Of a stretch of 64,000 bases of DNA, positions 47,794 through 56,151 are shown in pieces (the stretch's first letter is position 1; every line of letters begins with the position of its first letter). The notes under the pieces are model-generated. The model was not told the origin of the DNA, ran no database searches, and was given only the letters and a program-made list of their open reading frames with translations. This DNA is from Sneathiella glossodoripedis JCM 23214 (GTDB lineage Bacteria; Pseudomonadota; Alphaproteobacteria; Sneathiellales; Sneathiellaceae): positions 558,001-622,000 of the forward strand of contig NZ_BAMS01000001.1 of NCBI RefSeq assembly GCF_000616095.1, given 5' to 3'. The position numbers were made by a program, and so were the translations under genes.

Positions 47794-49042
47794 ATTCAAG
47801 AGTGCTAATGTGGAAGTTGTGATTCTGGACGGTAGATATATTCTTAGATAATCCCGGTGAAAGCAGTGCACCAGATGTCAGAATTGTCCCAGATTTTTTC
47901 TCATACCTTGTTTCTGTAGAACGTGTCGCGGATGTTGCTCTATCCATAAGAGCTTTAGCGGCATTCCTTGACACTCTTTCACCAAATAACCTCGTGAATA
48001 AGTTTATGATCTCTTCAAAGGATGCTGACTTTGTCTCTTCAATGTTATTGATTAGATCTGTCATGTCATCTTTAAGAACCTGCCTGTCTATCTGTAGGTT
48101 TGGCCAACGATCATTTAGTCTGTCTTCTTGGTAGGATGGGTTTCGCTCATCTGGCCCATCAGAAATTTGGATTGATTTTTCCATTTCCGATTGTAGATAT
48201 GAAGCTAGTCTTTCGAGTTGTGCACAAAGTCCCTCATGGGTTACACCACAGTCGATCGCAGCTTTTGTCAGATAGACTGAGGGTGGTTTCTTTAGATCTC
48301 TGTTTACATATTTCAGGTTGAGATATCTCTTTAGTAGCTTGAGAGCGACAATCTGAGGGGAGTCAATCCTTGGAGGAATGGAAGTAGGCAGTTTTTCTTG
48401 CTCAGCCGCTTTTTGATCCGGTGAGAGTCTGTCGATGCTATATTTTGCCCTTCTCTTGTCTAGCATTTCTCTGAAATCTTTGTTCTCGTTCTCAGGTAAT
48501 TCAGCGCTCGTTCGGACCCAAGCAGAAAACCCATAAGGGTTAGAGGGCACCCTGTATTCGGTACCTGCATCAGGACTGTGAAAGATGTCTCCTTGTCTTG
48601 GGACAGTGCGAAATTGAGTGGGGTCTAGAATCGATACATCCATATGCATGAAAGCAAATTGTAATTGTATGCAACGTGTGCATCTTTCTATCTTACGCAC
48701 GTTGGGAAACCCTTGAAGTGACTCTTCAAGTATATCTAATGCATCAGACGGAGACCAATCAGACGGAACGTTTATTTCTACAATGGCGTCAACGTCAAAC
48801 CTATCATCATCAGTACCGCTTACGATAGTAGCTCCAATCGCCATGGAGCCTTGAGGATATATCTGGCTCTCGTTATCTGATAGATATGGCTTTAAAGGAC
48901 TTGAAGGTCTTTCAAGGTGTTCCTTGAGCATATTATATCTTGATGCTGCTACATTCCGGTCATTGTCACTGAGTTCAATAGTAGTTGCAATATCCAGAAG
49001 TAGATCATCTAGATTTAGATTTGTTGTGAAAGGTCGCATCAT
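47774..49042 (-). CDS. CBASS CD-NTase (cGAS/DncV-like nucleotidyltransferase)
   Basis: A 422-residue SMODS nucleotidyltransferase. The GS motif is QGSMAIGA (residues 64-71), the metal-binding Asp83 and Asp85 are in RFDVDAIVEI, and the third Asp135 is in MHMDVSILDP, so the catalytic triad is intact. On phage infection such enzymes make cyclic oligonucleotides that activate an effector (established). The E2-like gene follows in the same operon and the SAVED effector is divergent, 193 bases away. The C-terminus FHISTLEYEKTHN is the likely E2 target. The start is ATG 49042 or 49039, after AAAGGG. Confidence 0.93.
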   Translation of the reverse strand: MMRPFTTNLNLDDLLLDIATTIELSDNDRNVAASRYNMLKEHLERPSSPLKPYLSDNESQIYPQGSMAIGATIVSGTDDDRFDVDAIVEINVPSDWSPSDALDILEESLQGFPNVRKIERCTRCIQLQFAFMHMDVSILDPTQFRTVPRQGDIFHSPDAGTEYRVPSNPYGFSAWVRTSAELPENENKDFREMLDKRRAKYSIDRLSPDQKAAEQEKLPTSIPPRIDSPQIVALKLLKRYLNLKYVNRDLKKPPSVYLTKAAIDCGVTHEGLCAQLERLASYLQSEMEKSIQISDGPDERNPSYQEDRLNDRWPNLQIDRQVLKDDMTDLINNIEETKSASFEEIINLFTRLFGERVSRNAAKALMDRATSATRSTETRYEKKSGTILTSGALLSPGLSKNISTVQNHNFHISTLEYEKTHN

Positions 49043-49235
49043 TTTCCCTTTAAAAGAGTTGGAACATAATGAGAACTTATTTGATACTACTATATCCTTT
49101 ATGCAAGCGATTTTTTCTATATATTGTGGTATGAATGGCTTCTTATATAAAATATGGCACTATATATCGAATTTCTTGAAAGGTTAACCATTGCTGAATC
49201 AAGAACTTACATAAACTTTTTACTGAGTATCGGAA

Positions 49236-50348
49236 ATGTGGAAATCAGTGGTAAAAATTCTGAAACTATTAATTGAATGGTATTTTCGTAGGCCACCGGT
49301 AGGAAGATATTTGGTTAATATCGGCTTGGCGATTCTCACATTAGTTCTGAATTTCGACATTGGTCATGTTTTCAGTGTCGTGATTGAAGATATTCCTATC
49401 TCATATCAATGGGCTAGGGGTCCTGATCTTCCAACGGTACTAAATTATGTTCTAATTACTTTAGGCCTAGCGTTTCTGATTCTGGGGTTGATTTTCATTT
49501 TACTGGATTGGATTGACGAACGTAAGACGACTTTAAAGCAAAGGATAATTGCAATAGAGCTTAAAGGGTTGCGTGATATGGATGGCCCTTCGTTGGTAAG
49601 TTCAATCCCTGCCAAATTTAAGGGACAGCGTGAAGATATGAAGATTGATCTCCGACAAAACATTCATGATGGGTACATCTCAGACCCTACGGCTGCGCTA
49701 GAGAAACTTAGGGCTGCTCCAACAGACTTGAAACGTCGTTTAAGCAGTTTCAACCAAAGTGATGTCAGAGTCTTCTTTGGAGGATTAGCCCCTGTTCCAA
49801 TGACCTTTTACTTGGGTTCAGCTATCGATGACGAAGTACCTGTTTGCTGTATGGACTGGGATAGGCATATAAAAAAATGGCGTGAATTGGATGAAGAAGA
49901 TGATGATGCGAGGTTCGAAGTTATTGGACTTGATGAGTTTGGAGTAGGTTCAGTTGAGGTAGTTCTCACTGTATCAGTTTCAATGAAAGTTGACTTAGTT
50001 AGTGCTAGTAAGATCACAAAAGGCACCCCTATAGTACAACTTGAGCTTAAGGAAGTTTCCTTTAACTGTCATTGGTCGGAAATGAAGCAAAGAGAATTAG
50101 GAAAACAGTTCTTAGATGTAATAGGTCATTTATCCAATTTAGGAGTAAAGACAATTCATTTGTTTCTAGCAGGTCAAAGTAGCATTGTTTTTAGGTTTGG
50201 CGCATTGCTGGATAGAAGAAACATACCAAACGTACGAGTGTACCAATATCAACGAGATAGCGAAATAAAGTATCCTTGGTCAGTTTTGATACCTAGTGGA
50301 GGAAGAAAGCTTCCTGAAATAATAGCAACTAAAGTGTACGAGAGATAG
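49236..50348 (+). CDS. two-transmembrane SAVED-domain CBASS effector
   Basis: 370 residues. Two hydrophobic helices (about residues 25-45 and 68-92) are followed by a linker (about 100-150) and a C-terminal SAVED domain (about 150-365). The SAVED strands FFGGLAPVPMTFYLGSAI and KTIHLFLAGQSSIVFRFGAL, with the downstream VYQYQRD, are typical. SAVED domains bind cyclic oligonucleotides; TM-SAVED proteins are expected to disrupt the membrane and abort infection (established for relatives). The 193-bp divergent gap with the CD-NTase should contain both promoters. Independent transcription of effector and synthase is unusual for CBASS. Confidence 0.88.
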   Translation: MWKSVVKILKLLIEWYFRRPPVGRYLVNIGLAILTLVLNFDIGHVFSVVIEDIPISYQWARGPDLPTVLNYVLITLGLAFLILGLIFILLDWIDERKTTLKQRIIAIELKGLRDMDGPSLVSSIPAKFKGQREDMKIDLRQNIHDGYISDPTAALEKLRAAPTDLKRRLSSFNQSDVRVFFGGLAPVPMTFYLGSAIDDEVPVCCMDWDRHIKKWRELDEEDDDARFEVIGLDEFGVGSVEVVLTVSVSMKVDLVSASKITKGTPIVQLELKEVSFNCHWSEMKQRELGKQFLDVIGHLSNLGVKTIHLFLAGQSSIVFRFGALLDRRNIPNVRVYQYQRDSEIKYPWSVLIPSGGRKLPEIIATKVYER

Positions 50349-50937
50349 TAATAGGTGGGTATTGAGAAGGCGCAGTTAGATTCAGGAAACTGTAATCCTC
50401 ACAACGCTGTATCGGTCGATATAACAATACAGAGCTTAGCTCAAGTTAAAGATTTTATTCCGACACTAAAATAATCAGGGTGGTCCTTGAGTATTGTCTA
50501 TAGTTACTGCAGCGGATGATTGTATCAATTGTATGCTATGGTCGCAATCAAAGGCTCAAACATTGCAGTACAAAACTACTACATTGCTTTTGAATTATTA
50601 CCTTTGACTATCTTCAATCTCGAAGTGGGTTAGATGTGACCTGAATCCATAGTTGCCGCCAGTTATAATTGAAGCCCTTGGATGGTGTTTTGCAGCAAAC
50701 GTTGTAGGCGGTGTTCCGTTTTGAGCCAAATGTGGTTCGGCGTGATTATAATCTTACTTCTAGTTTGCCAATTCTAACCGGGCTTTATGAAGGCTTTGGA
50801 ATAAGGTTACGTTCAACAACTAGTGCCCGGCCGATTAAATTCTATGGTACGGTTGCTAGTCAGATTTAACGTGACATATCTCGAGAAAAGCAAATTTACT
50901 TCTAGTGGGAAGTTTCTGAAAAAACAGTTTTAGGGGC
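50349..50937. other. noncoding region with IS3 debris
   Basis: There is no intact gene. The middle holds the IS3 transposase remnant listed separately; no terminal inverted repeats are visible around it. Confidence 0.6.
50598..50822 (-). pseudogene. IS3-family transposase C-terminal remnant
   Basis: On the - strand the translation gives LNVTLFQSLHKARLELAN, two in-frame stops (TAG and TAA around 50755-50762), then DYNHAEPHLAQNGTPPTTF, and on to a natural stop at about 50598. The DYNxxxPH segment is the conserved end of the IS3 DDE transposase. Only about 75 codons remain, so the insertion is old and inactive. Confidence 0.8.
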
Positions 50938-51501
50938 TCAGGCATGAAACCCAATTATCTTTGCTTCGGAAAGCACCCTATAGACAGAAGCTCGGCCAAT
51001 TCCTAGCTCTCTAGCGATCTCTGAGGCACCTTTCCCTTCTTCTTTGAGCTCATGAACCCTTTTTCTATCTATGGACGCTGTACGTCCCTTATAGGCTCCT
51101 CTTTCTTTCGCTTTCGCTATTCCCTCCATTTGTCTCTCTCTCCTCAGGTTTGTCTCAAACTCTGAGAAAATACTAAGCATATCCAAGAAGCATTTCCCGG
51201 CAGCAGTAGAGGTGTCAATTGGTTGTTCAGTGGCCTTAAGAATAACGCCTCTCTCGGTTAGTTCATGAACTATGTTTTGGAGATCTCGCACAGATCTGGC
51301 TAATCTGTCCACCCTTGTCACAATCAACTCATCTCCCTCTCGAACAAAGTCCAAAAGGTTTTTAAGCTCATCCCTACCTTGGACAGATGTGCCGGAAACC
51401 TTTTCGGCTCTTATAAGCTCGCAACCGGCCTTTGTAAGGGCTTCTTCTTGTATAGAGAGGTCTTGGTCGGTGGTGCTCACTCGAGCGTAGCCATAGATCA
51501 T
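50938..51501 (-). CDS. serine recombinase (resolvase/invertase family)
   Basis: 187 residues. The catalytic Ser is in YARVSTTDQ (about residue 9), the Arg pair in TRVDRLARS (about 61-69), and the C-terminal helix-turn-helix is GASEIARELGIGRASVYRVL. The short form fits resolvases or DNA invertases rather than large integrases. Direct repeats just upstream may be its recombination or operator sites. It could be a remnant of a transposon inserted in the island. Confidence 0.92.
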   Translation of the reverse strand: MIYGYARVSTTDQDLSIQEEALTKAGCELIRAEKVSGTSVQGRDELKNLLDFVREGDELIVTRVDRLARSVRDLQNIVHELTERGVILKATEQPIDTSTAAGKCFLDMLSIFSEFETNLRRERQMEGIAKAKERGAYKGRTASIDRKRVHELKEEGKGASEIARELGIGRASVYRVLSEAKIIGFHA

Positions 51502-51524
51502 AAAATGCTCCGAGGTGTATCGTT

Positions 51525-51560
51525 AGAGTCTAGAATTTAAGAGTCTAAAGTCTCAGAGTC
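51525..51560. repeat. 15-bp-spaced AGAGTC repeats upstream of the recombinase
   Basis: AGAGTCTA occurs at 51525-51532 and 51540-51547, with a partial third copy AGAGTC at 51555-51560. All start exactly 15 bp apart, and the array begins 24 bases before the recombinase start. Confidence 0.55.
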
Positions 51561-51847
51561 CCGTTAACAACCCTAATAATACGCTTTTAGTGTCTCGGGC
51601 TAACGTCTCGTGTGGGTATAGGCTAATTGGAGGTACGTATTCAATTTAGAAAAGATAGGAATTGTGCTTGTTGATAATTTAGTTGTAGAAAGCGACGATT
51701 ATTTGTTAAATGTCGTCTGAAAGTCGACTCTTGGTGAAGCAGGTTTTACATTTTAGGAGGTTGGAATTTCTATATAGTACTTTACTTCACTGAGCGCTTT
51801 GAAAAAACCCCTAAGTGTTTTAGGCACATTCCACTAGTTACATCTAT
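51561..51847. other. noncoding stretch between recombinase and DpnI-like gene
   Basis: No gene is supported. GTCTCG occurs twice at 51592-51597 and 51605-51610. The remainder is AT-rich. Confidence 0.4.
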
Positions 51848-52306
51848 TCAATTTACTTTCAACAGTACCAACGCATCATCAACTGATTGCATATCATAGT
51901 AAAACCCCTGCCAACCTGCTCGCTTTGCAGATGGAGAGAGAGGTTTTCGTGGAATAAACATTCCTGGGGTTTGTAAGTCAGCTGACAAATAGTAAATACC
52001 AAATTCCTTTATTGTTACTTTACTTATTAGAACCACAAAGAGTGGAAAATAAATTCCCGCATCCATGCGAAGTTTCTGAGGTCCCCAAGCAGCACCCAAT
52101 ATTGTCTTTGGCATCACTGTCACGTCTTTTACCTTAGAGGCTTTGACTTGAGCCAAGTAACCACAGAAATCACAAACTAGATCTGCACACTTAAAATTAG
52201 CGGGTAGACGCTTCAGGGTCTTGTTGCGTTTACATCTTGGGCAGATGCAATGTTTAGCCACCAGAACTTCACCAAGCTCTCCTAATTGTTGCTTTGCTGT
52301 AGCCAT
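51848..52306 (-). CDS. DpnI-like PD-(D/Q)xK nuclease domain protein
   Basis: 152 residues. A zinc-ribbon-like pattern, CPRC (22-25) and CDFC (45-48), is interleaved with Asp42, Gln53 and Lys55. This is the same D-x10-(E/Q)-x-K spacing as DpnI, with Gln in place of Glu. Near the C-terminus, RKPLSPSAKRAGWQG (120-134) closely matches the DpnI segment RKPLAPTARRAGWIG. DpnI cuts methylated GATC (established). This protein lacks DpnI's C-terminal winged-helix reader, so its specificity is unknown. No methyltransferase is adjacent. An XRE gene precedes it on the same strand. Confidence 0.82.
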   Translation of the reverse strand: MATAKQQLGELGEVLVAKHCICPRCKRNKTLKRLPANFKCADLVCDFCGYLAQVKASKVKDVTVMPKTILGAAWGPQKLRMDAGIYFPLFVVLISKVTIKEFGIYYLSADLQTPGMFIPRKPLSPSAKRAGWQGFYYDMQSVDDALVLLKVN

Positions 52307-52427
52307 TTCCCCTCCAACTTCAAGTGCATTATAGTAAAGGTGGTTTGTTTTTTCAATTGAAGGGGGTGGAGGGGGAACATTGTTTTCGAACCTGAATACT
52401 TATTCCCCCCGAAAAAATTTACTGAAA

Positions 52428-52730
52428 TTATTGCTCATTAAGAGCTTTGGGTTGTACGCACAGTTTCATCACTAATAACTCAAAGAGATCGGGTTTATAG
52501 TCTCTCATTAAGTTAATTGTGAACTGGTACAGGTCAGCGCCCAACACCTCAGCATATTTTAGATAATGTGGAGGAGCTAATGTCTTCCTCCCTTTCTCGA
52601 TGTTACTGATCAAACCATATCTGGGGAAACCAACAAGTTCAGCCAGTTCCTTTTGAGTCAATCCTTTCCGAGTTCTCAGTTCCTTTAGATATTTACCTGC
52701 TTTAATAAATTTCTTCTTTGTATGGGTCAT
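52428..52730 (-). CDS. XRE-family small regulator
   Basis: 100 residues with one helix-turn-helix (about residues 13-65: LRTRKGLTQKELAELVGFP, then ISNIEKGRK). The start at 52730 is chosen for AGGAAAGG 6 bases upstream; the frame could open at 52748. It lies 121 bases upstream of the DpnI-like gene on the same strand, so it may act as its control protein or as the island's repressor. Confidence 0.85.
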   Translation of the reverse strand: MTHTKKKFIKAGKYLKELRTRKGLTQKELAELVGFPRYGLISNIEKGRKTLAPPHYLKYAEVLGADLYQFTINLMRDYKPDLFELLVMKLCVQPKALNEQ

Positions 52731-52926
52731 GGCTACCTTTCCTTTCAATAAACCATAGTAAGACCAACCTCCAATCCATTAGGTGTTGGTCAGTAGTTTT
52801 TAAGTTTGAAGTGATTATTGTGGGAGGAGGAATTTCAAGTATCTCCCTTGATGCCTGCTCTTACATAGAGAGACAATCGGACTTGTCTTAGAGAACTGGA
52901 GTATATCAACCTCTAAGATAAATAAT

Positions 52927-52964
52927 GGGGGTAAAGCTCTATATATATTTAGAGTAAAACCCCC
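52927..52964. promoter_or_regulatory. dyad-symmetric stem-loop 3' of the helicase-like gene
   Basis: GGGGGT (52927-52932) pairs with ACCCCC (52959-52964), and CTCTA pairs with TAGAG inside. It lies 63 bases past the helicase-like stop and upstream of the XRE gene. There is no T-run, so terminator and operator are both possible. Confidence 0.45.
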
Positions 52965-53026
52965 ACTAATTTACTGTTGCTTCTATCTAGGTTAGCTAAA
53001 GCTATTTTAGAAAAACTAGTGTTCTG

Positions 53027-54868
53027 CTAAACTTTAGTAATGCCAGTAAGACGTGAATTAGGTATGTAGAGTGACGCTCCAATACGATCTAGAGCTTCAA
53101 TCATATCTGTTGATTTCATACTCTTATTGAAGTGCTGAGCATCTTTAGCCCCTACAAGACTTCTCAATTCAGCTAGCCTTAGCACTGAACCTTTAGGCAC
53201 ATCACACAACCATCTCTTAACATGGTTATATGCTGCCTTTAAATTTCCCTTCAACCTCTTTGAGGCCATGGTTTGCATTGCTCCCCAGTCTTCAACGGTG
53301 CAGAAAGGAAATAAATAACTACTGTCATACGACTGGTTCCGGTCCATGGTTAGCGCTGATCTTATTCCAGAGGCGGCGGAAGCGATGATGAAAACTTTAC
53401 ATTCACCACAATCGTTGAATACTGAATTGCGAACTTTACCCCTACAAATAGCTTGTAGAATATGATGTTTACTCTCTCCTAAGACTAGTTTTCCCATATC
53501 ATCAGAAGTAGGCTTTCCTTTGTTTGGTGCCTTGTTCGAACATAAACGAGTCAAGCTTTCACTATGACTTCTCGGATAGAACAAAGTTCCTGCAAGCACC
53601 ACTCTATCACATTCTCTGAAGTCGTTACTTGCAGCATGCTTTCCCCAAGTAGTATAGCTCACTTTAATATCACTGGGTAGTTGCCTCGACACTTCAAGCT
53701 CAATGTTTGGAATTGATGCAGAACCAGATTCTTTAGGGAGATGATGTACTATCAGCCACTTCCTTTCAGGTTCTTTCTTGATCGTTTCTACTATTCCAGC
53801 AGTAAGCACTGAATGATGTTTGATCCATGATGACTTTCCTCCACCACGTGACCATACACAGACAGTTAAATTCTTGTAGTGCTTCTTGGACGTTGGTAGT
53901 TCAAGGATATCTCCCCTGTCTCTTTTCATAAGATGGTAAGTATATCGAACTCTTCCAGAGGCATCCGTGACAAGAAGAGGAGCTAAATCTTTTGGCATTG
54001 TTTCCCTATAAGAGATGATCTTTACCCCACCATTTCTGCCACCATCACTCCCAATTACCACACTCTTTCCAGACAAGAAAAACAATGAACTCATGACAAG
54101 GCATAGATCATCTCTAGACACAGAGTGTTCTTGAATATCGGCGAGTAGTTGGTGTTCGGAAGTGTTGATTAATTCATGAAATTCTGGAAGGAGAATTACC
54201 TCTCCCTTCTCTTTGCTTAGCACTTCATCAGACAGCTTGCGAATTTCTTCAGACAGCCTTAGATGTCCACACTTTCCTATCACTCCAACTAGCTGAGCAA
54301 GGTCGAATTCCTGAATTACTATACCCTTACCCGGTAAATAGCTTTCATCCCAGATTCTAACCTGACGAACCTTATCGTTGAAGTGAAAGAGTTTGCAGTT
54401 TTCGAATGAACCGCCATCTAGTCGAGACTCTAGCATTTGCTGTGTGGTGAAAATGACCCTTGCAACTCCATATCCTTCAGCATTCAGTCCTAATTCGTTG
54501 ATTTCAGGGTCAGAAGTTATGCAGGCGAAATCACTTGGCGCTAAGGACATTTCTTTGACCATTTTTTCAATTTCTTCTAGGCGAGATAGAAAAACGATCA
54601 CCCCTACATCATCTAGTTCAGGGTAGTCTTTAGAAAAAGCACTCAAGGTTTTCACAAATTGCGTAATGGTAACTGTTTTTCCACTGCCGGGGTCCAAACT
54701 ACTTAAGTGAATTTTGTGAGTGGCCTCACCTAACGCCATTGTGGACAGAGTAGTAGCTATCGCTTTGAGTGCTATGTATGTTTCTTCTGATGGGCGGTGT
54801 TCCGTTTCTTGATTGAAGAACCGTTTAACATTATCGATTGTTGCATTGCTTAGAAGCTCAGAGAGCAT
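53027..54868 (-). CDS. helicase-like P-loop ATPase of the island
   Basis: 613 residues. Walker A DPGSGKTVT is at about 59-67 and a Walker B-like RIWDES at about 171-176. Later regions are suggestive of superfamily 2 helicases (WLIVHHL, LQAICRGKVRN with a motif VI-like arginine). A C-terminal basic region (about 540-613) could bind DNA. No primase or nuclease motif is recognised. GGAAAGGA at 8 bases supports the start. A role in island replication or in defence are both possible; position next to the integrase favours replication or maintenance (inference). Confidence 0.65.
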   Translation of the reverse strand: MLSELLSNATIDNVKRFFNQETEHRPSEETYIALKAIATTLSTMALGEATHKIHLSSLDPGSGKTVTITQFVKTLSAFSKDYPELDDVGVIVFLSRLEEIEKMVKEMSLAPSDFACITSDPEINELGLNAEGYGVARVIFTTQQMLESRLDGGSFENCKLFHFNDKVRQVRIWDESYLPGKGIVIQEFDLAQLVGVIGKCGHLRLSEEIRKLSDEVLSKEKGEVILLPEFHELINTSEHQLLADIQEHSVSRDDLCLVMSSLFFLSGKSVVIGSDGGRNGGVKIISYRETMPKDLAPLLVTDASGRVRYTYHLMKRDRGDILELPTSKKHYKNLTVCVWSRGGGKSSWIKHHSVLTAGIVETIKKEPERKWLIVHHLPKESGSASIPNIELEVSRQLPSDIKVSYTTWGKHAASNDFRECDRVVLAGTLFYPRSHSESLTRLCSNKAPNKGKPTSDDMGKLVLGESKHHILQAICRGKVRNSVFNDCGECKVFIIASAASGIRSALTMDRNQSYDSSYLFPFCTVEDWGAMQTMASKRLKGNLKAAYNHVKRWLCDVPKGSVLRLAELRSLVGAKDAQHFNKSMKSTDMIEALDRIGASLYIPNSRLTGITKV

Positions 54869-55042
54869 TTGTATTGTCCTTTCCGTGAACTAGCAAAACA
54901 CCCCCGCCCTATCGCTATTGGAAAGGTAATAACTGAAGACGAGGGTGATTGCGGCTCAAGCTGATGTACCTTCAGCGAGCTATATGGGATTACCGACGTT
55001 AGTAATTGAGTGGTACAAATGTCGACCAGCAAGAAATTCGGT

Positions 55043-55107
55043 TTCTCTTGGTATTAGGATTACAAATAGAAATCCGAGGTTCTCTTGGTATTAGGATTAC
55101 AAATAGA
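55043..55107. repeat. tandem 28-bp repeats upstream of the helicase-like gene
   Basis: Two identical 28-bp copies (55043-55070 and 55080-55107; beginning TTCTCTTGGTATTAGG) lie 37 bp apart start to start. They are between the integrase 3' end and the helicase-like gene. They could be iterons, an operator, or part of an origin. Confidence 0.7.
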
Positions 55108-55125
55108 GTTCGAGCAGGTTTATCC

Positions 55126-56118
55126 TTATCGACGATTCAATTTATTGACAATATCGCCTGCTCTGAGGTGCGTATATCTCATCAGCATTCTTGGTTCTCG
55201 ATGACCGCTAATAAGAGCCACTTCTGGGAGGCTTAAACCCATCTCAAAGAACCTACTGATAGCTTCATGGCGAAGGTCATGGAAGCGCAGGTCTTCTAAT
55301 CCTGCCCTCTTGCGCAAACGTTCCCACGATAACCTTAAGGCATTTGCACTAGTGTTGAAAACGAGGCCACTGGACAGGGGGCCCATCTCTAAGAGAATAG
55401 CTTTAGCGTTGTTTGTGAGAGGGATCTCTCGTGGAATACCGTTCTTTGTCCGAACAATATGCAGAAGAGAGTTATCAAGATCTATGTGCTCCCAACGAGT
55501 CAGCAGTAGCTCTCCTCTTCTCATGCCTGTATGAACGGCCAATTGAATAGCAAATAGTAATTCAGTATTCCTGCTATTCTTTCCTTCTTCTAATAATGTA
55601 TTTAACTCCTCTTGGCTGACTCTACGATTACGGCCATGGGCTGGTTTGGGCTTATCTATGCTAGACACAGGGTTTACGAGTATTGGCACACCCCATTCTC
55701 TGATAGCGACGTTAAAGGCGTGGCTAAGTATTACCAGTTCTCGCCGTACGGTTTCACCTTTCACTGTCTTTAAGCGTTGATCTCTATATTGAGCGATGAG
55801 AGAAGGAGTGATGCTTTTAATGCTAACTTGGCATAGTGAGTGCTGAAGGATTTTAGTAATCCTGATTTCTTCAATACTTTTGCCACGCTTCTTGGAGGTT
55901 ACTAATTCTTTGTAGCGAGTCATTAAATCACCAAAAGATCTAAGACTAGTCGAGGAGCCTGAACTTGGTATTAGTTCGCCTCTATCAATTGCAGATTCAA
56001 TACTTCTTGCCCATCGTTCCCCGTCCGCTCTTAACCTAAAAGTCTTTGAAAGAGGAGGATGATCCTCGCGGCGTATCTGAACCTGCCAGTTGCTCCCACG
56101 TTTGCGATAGGTAGCCAT
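55126..56118 (-). CDS. tyrosine-type site-specific integrase
   Basis: 330 residues. It has an N-terminal arm-binding region, a SAM-like core-binding domain (about 60-150), and a catalytic domain with Arg in HTGMRRGELL, the HDLRH box, and GHREPRMLMRYTH with the nucleophilic Tyr. ATG 56118 with GGAGAC upstream is favoured over GTG 56133. It lies 91 bases from the right repeat and tRNA-Arg, its target. The paired TGTGACA motif covers its promoter/leader, allowing self-regulation. Confidence 0.95.
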   Translation of the reverse strand: MATYRKRGSNWQVQIRREDHPPLSKTFRLRADGERWARSIESAIDRGELIPSSGSSTSLRSFGDLMTRYKELVTSKKRGKSIEEIRITKILQHSLCQVSIKSITPSLIAQYRDQRLKTVKGETVRRELVILSHAFNVAIREWGVPILVNPVSSIDKPKPAHGRNRRVSQEELNTLLEEGKNSRNTELLFAIQLAVHTGMRRGELLLTRWEHIDLDNSLLHIVRTKNGIPREIPLTNNAKAILLEMGPLSSGLVFNTSANALRLSWERLRKRAGLEDLRFHDLRHEAISRFFEMGLSLPEVALISGHREPRMLMRYTHLRAGDIVNKLNRR

Positions 56119-56133
56119 ATTTGTCTCCGTCAC

Positions 56134-56151
56134 TGTGACATTGGTGTGACA
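56134..56151 (+). promoter_or_regulatory. candidate integrase arm site, right end
   Basis: TGTGACATTGGTGTGACA has the same 11-bp-spaced TGTGACA pair as at 45447-45464. It lies just upstream of the integrase start and 57 bp inside the right repeat. Confidence 0.55.

Noticed and set aside
55043-55107. Small CRISPR array
   Set aside because: Only two repeats, a 9-bp spacer and no cas genes.
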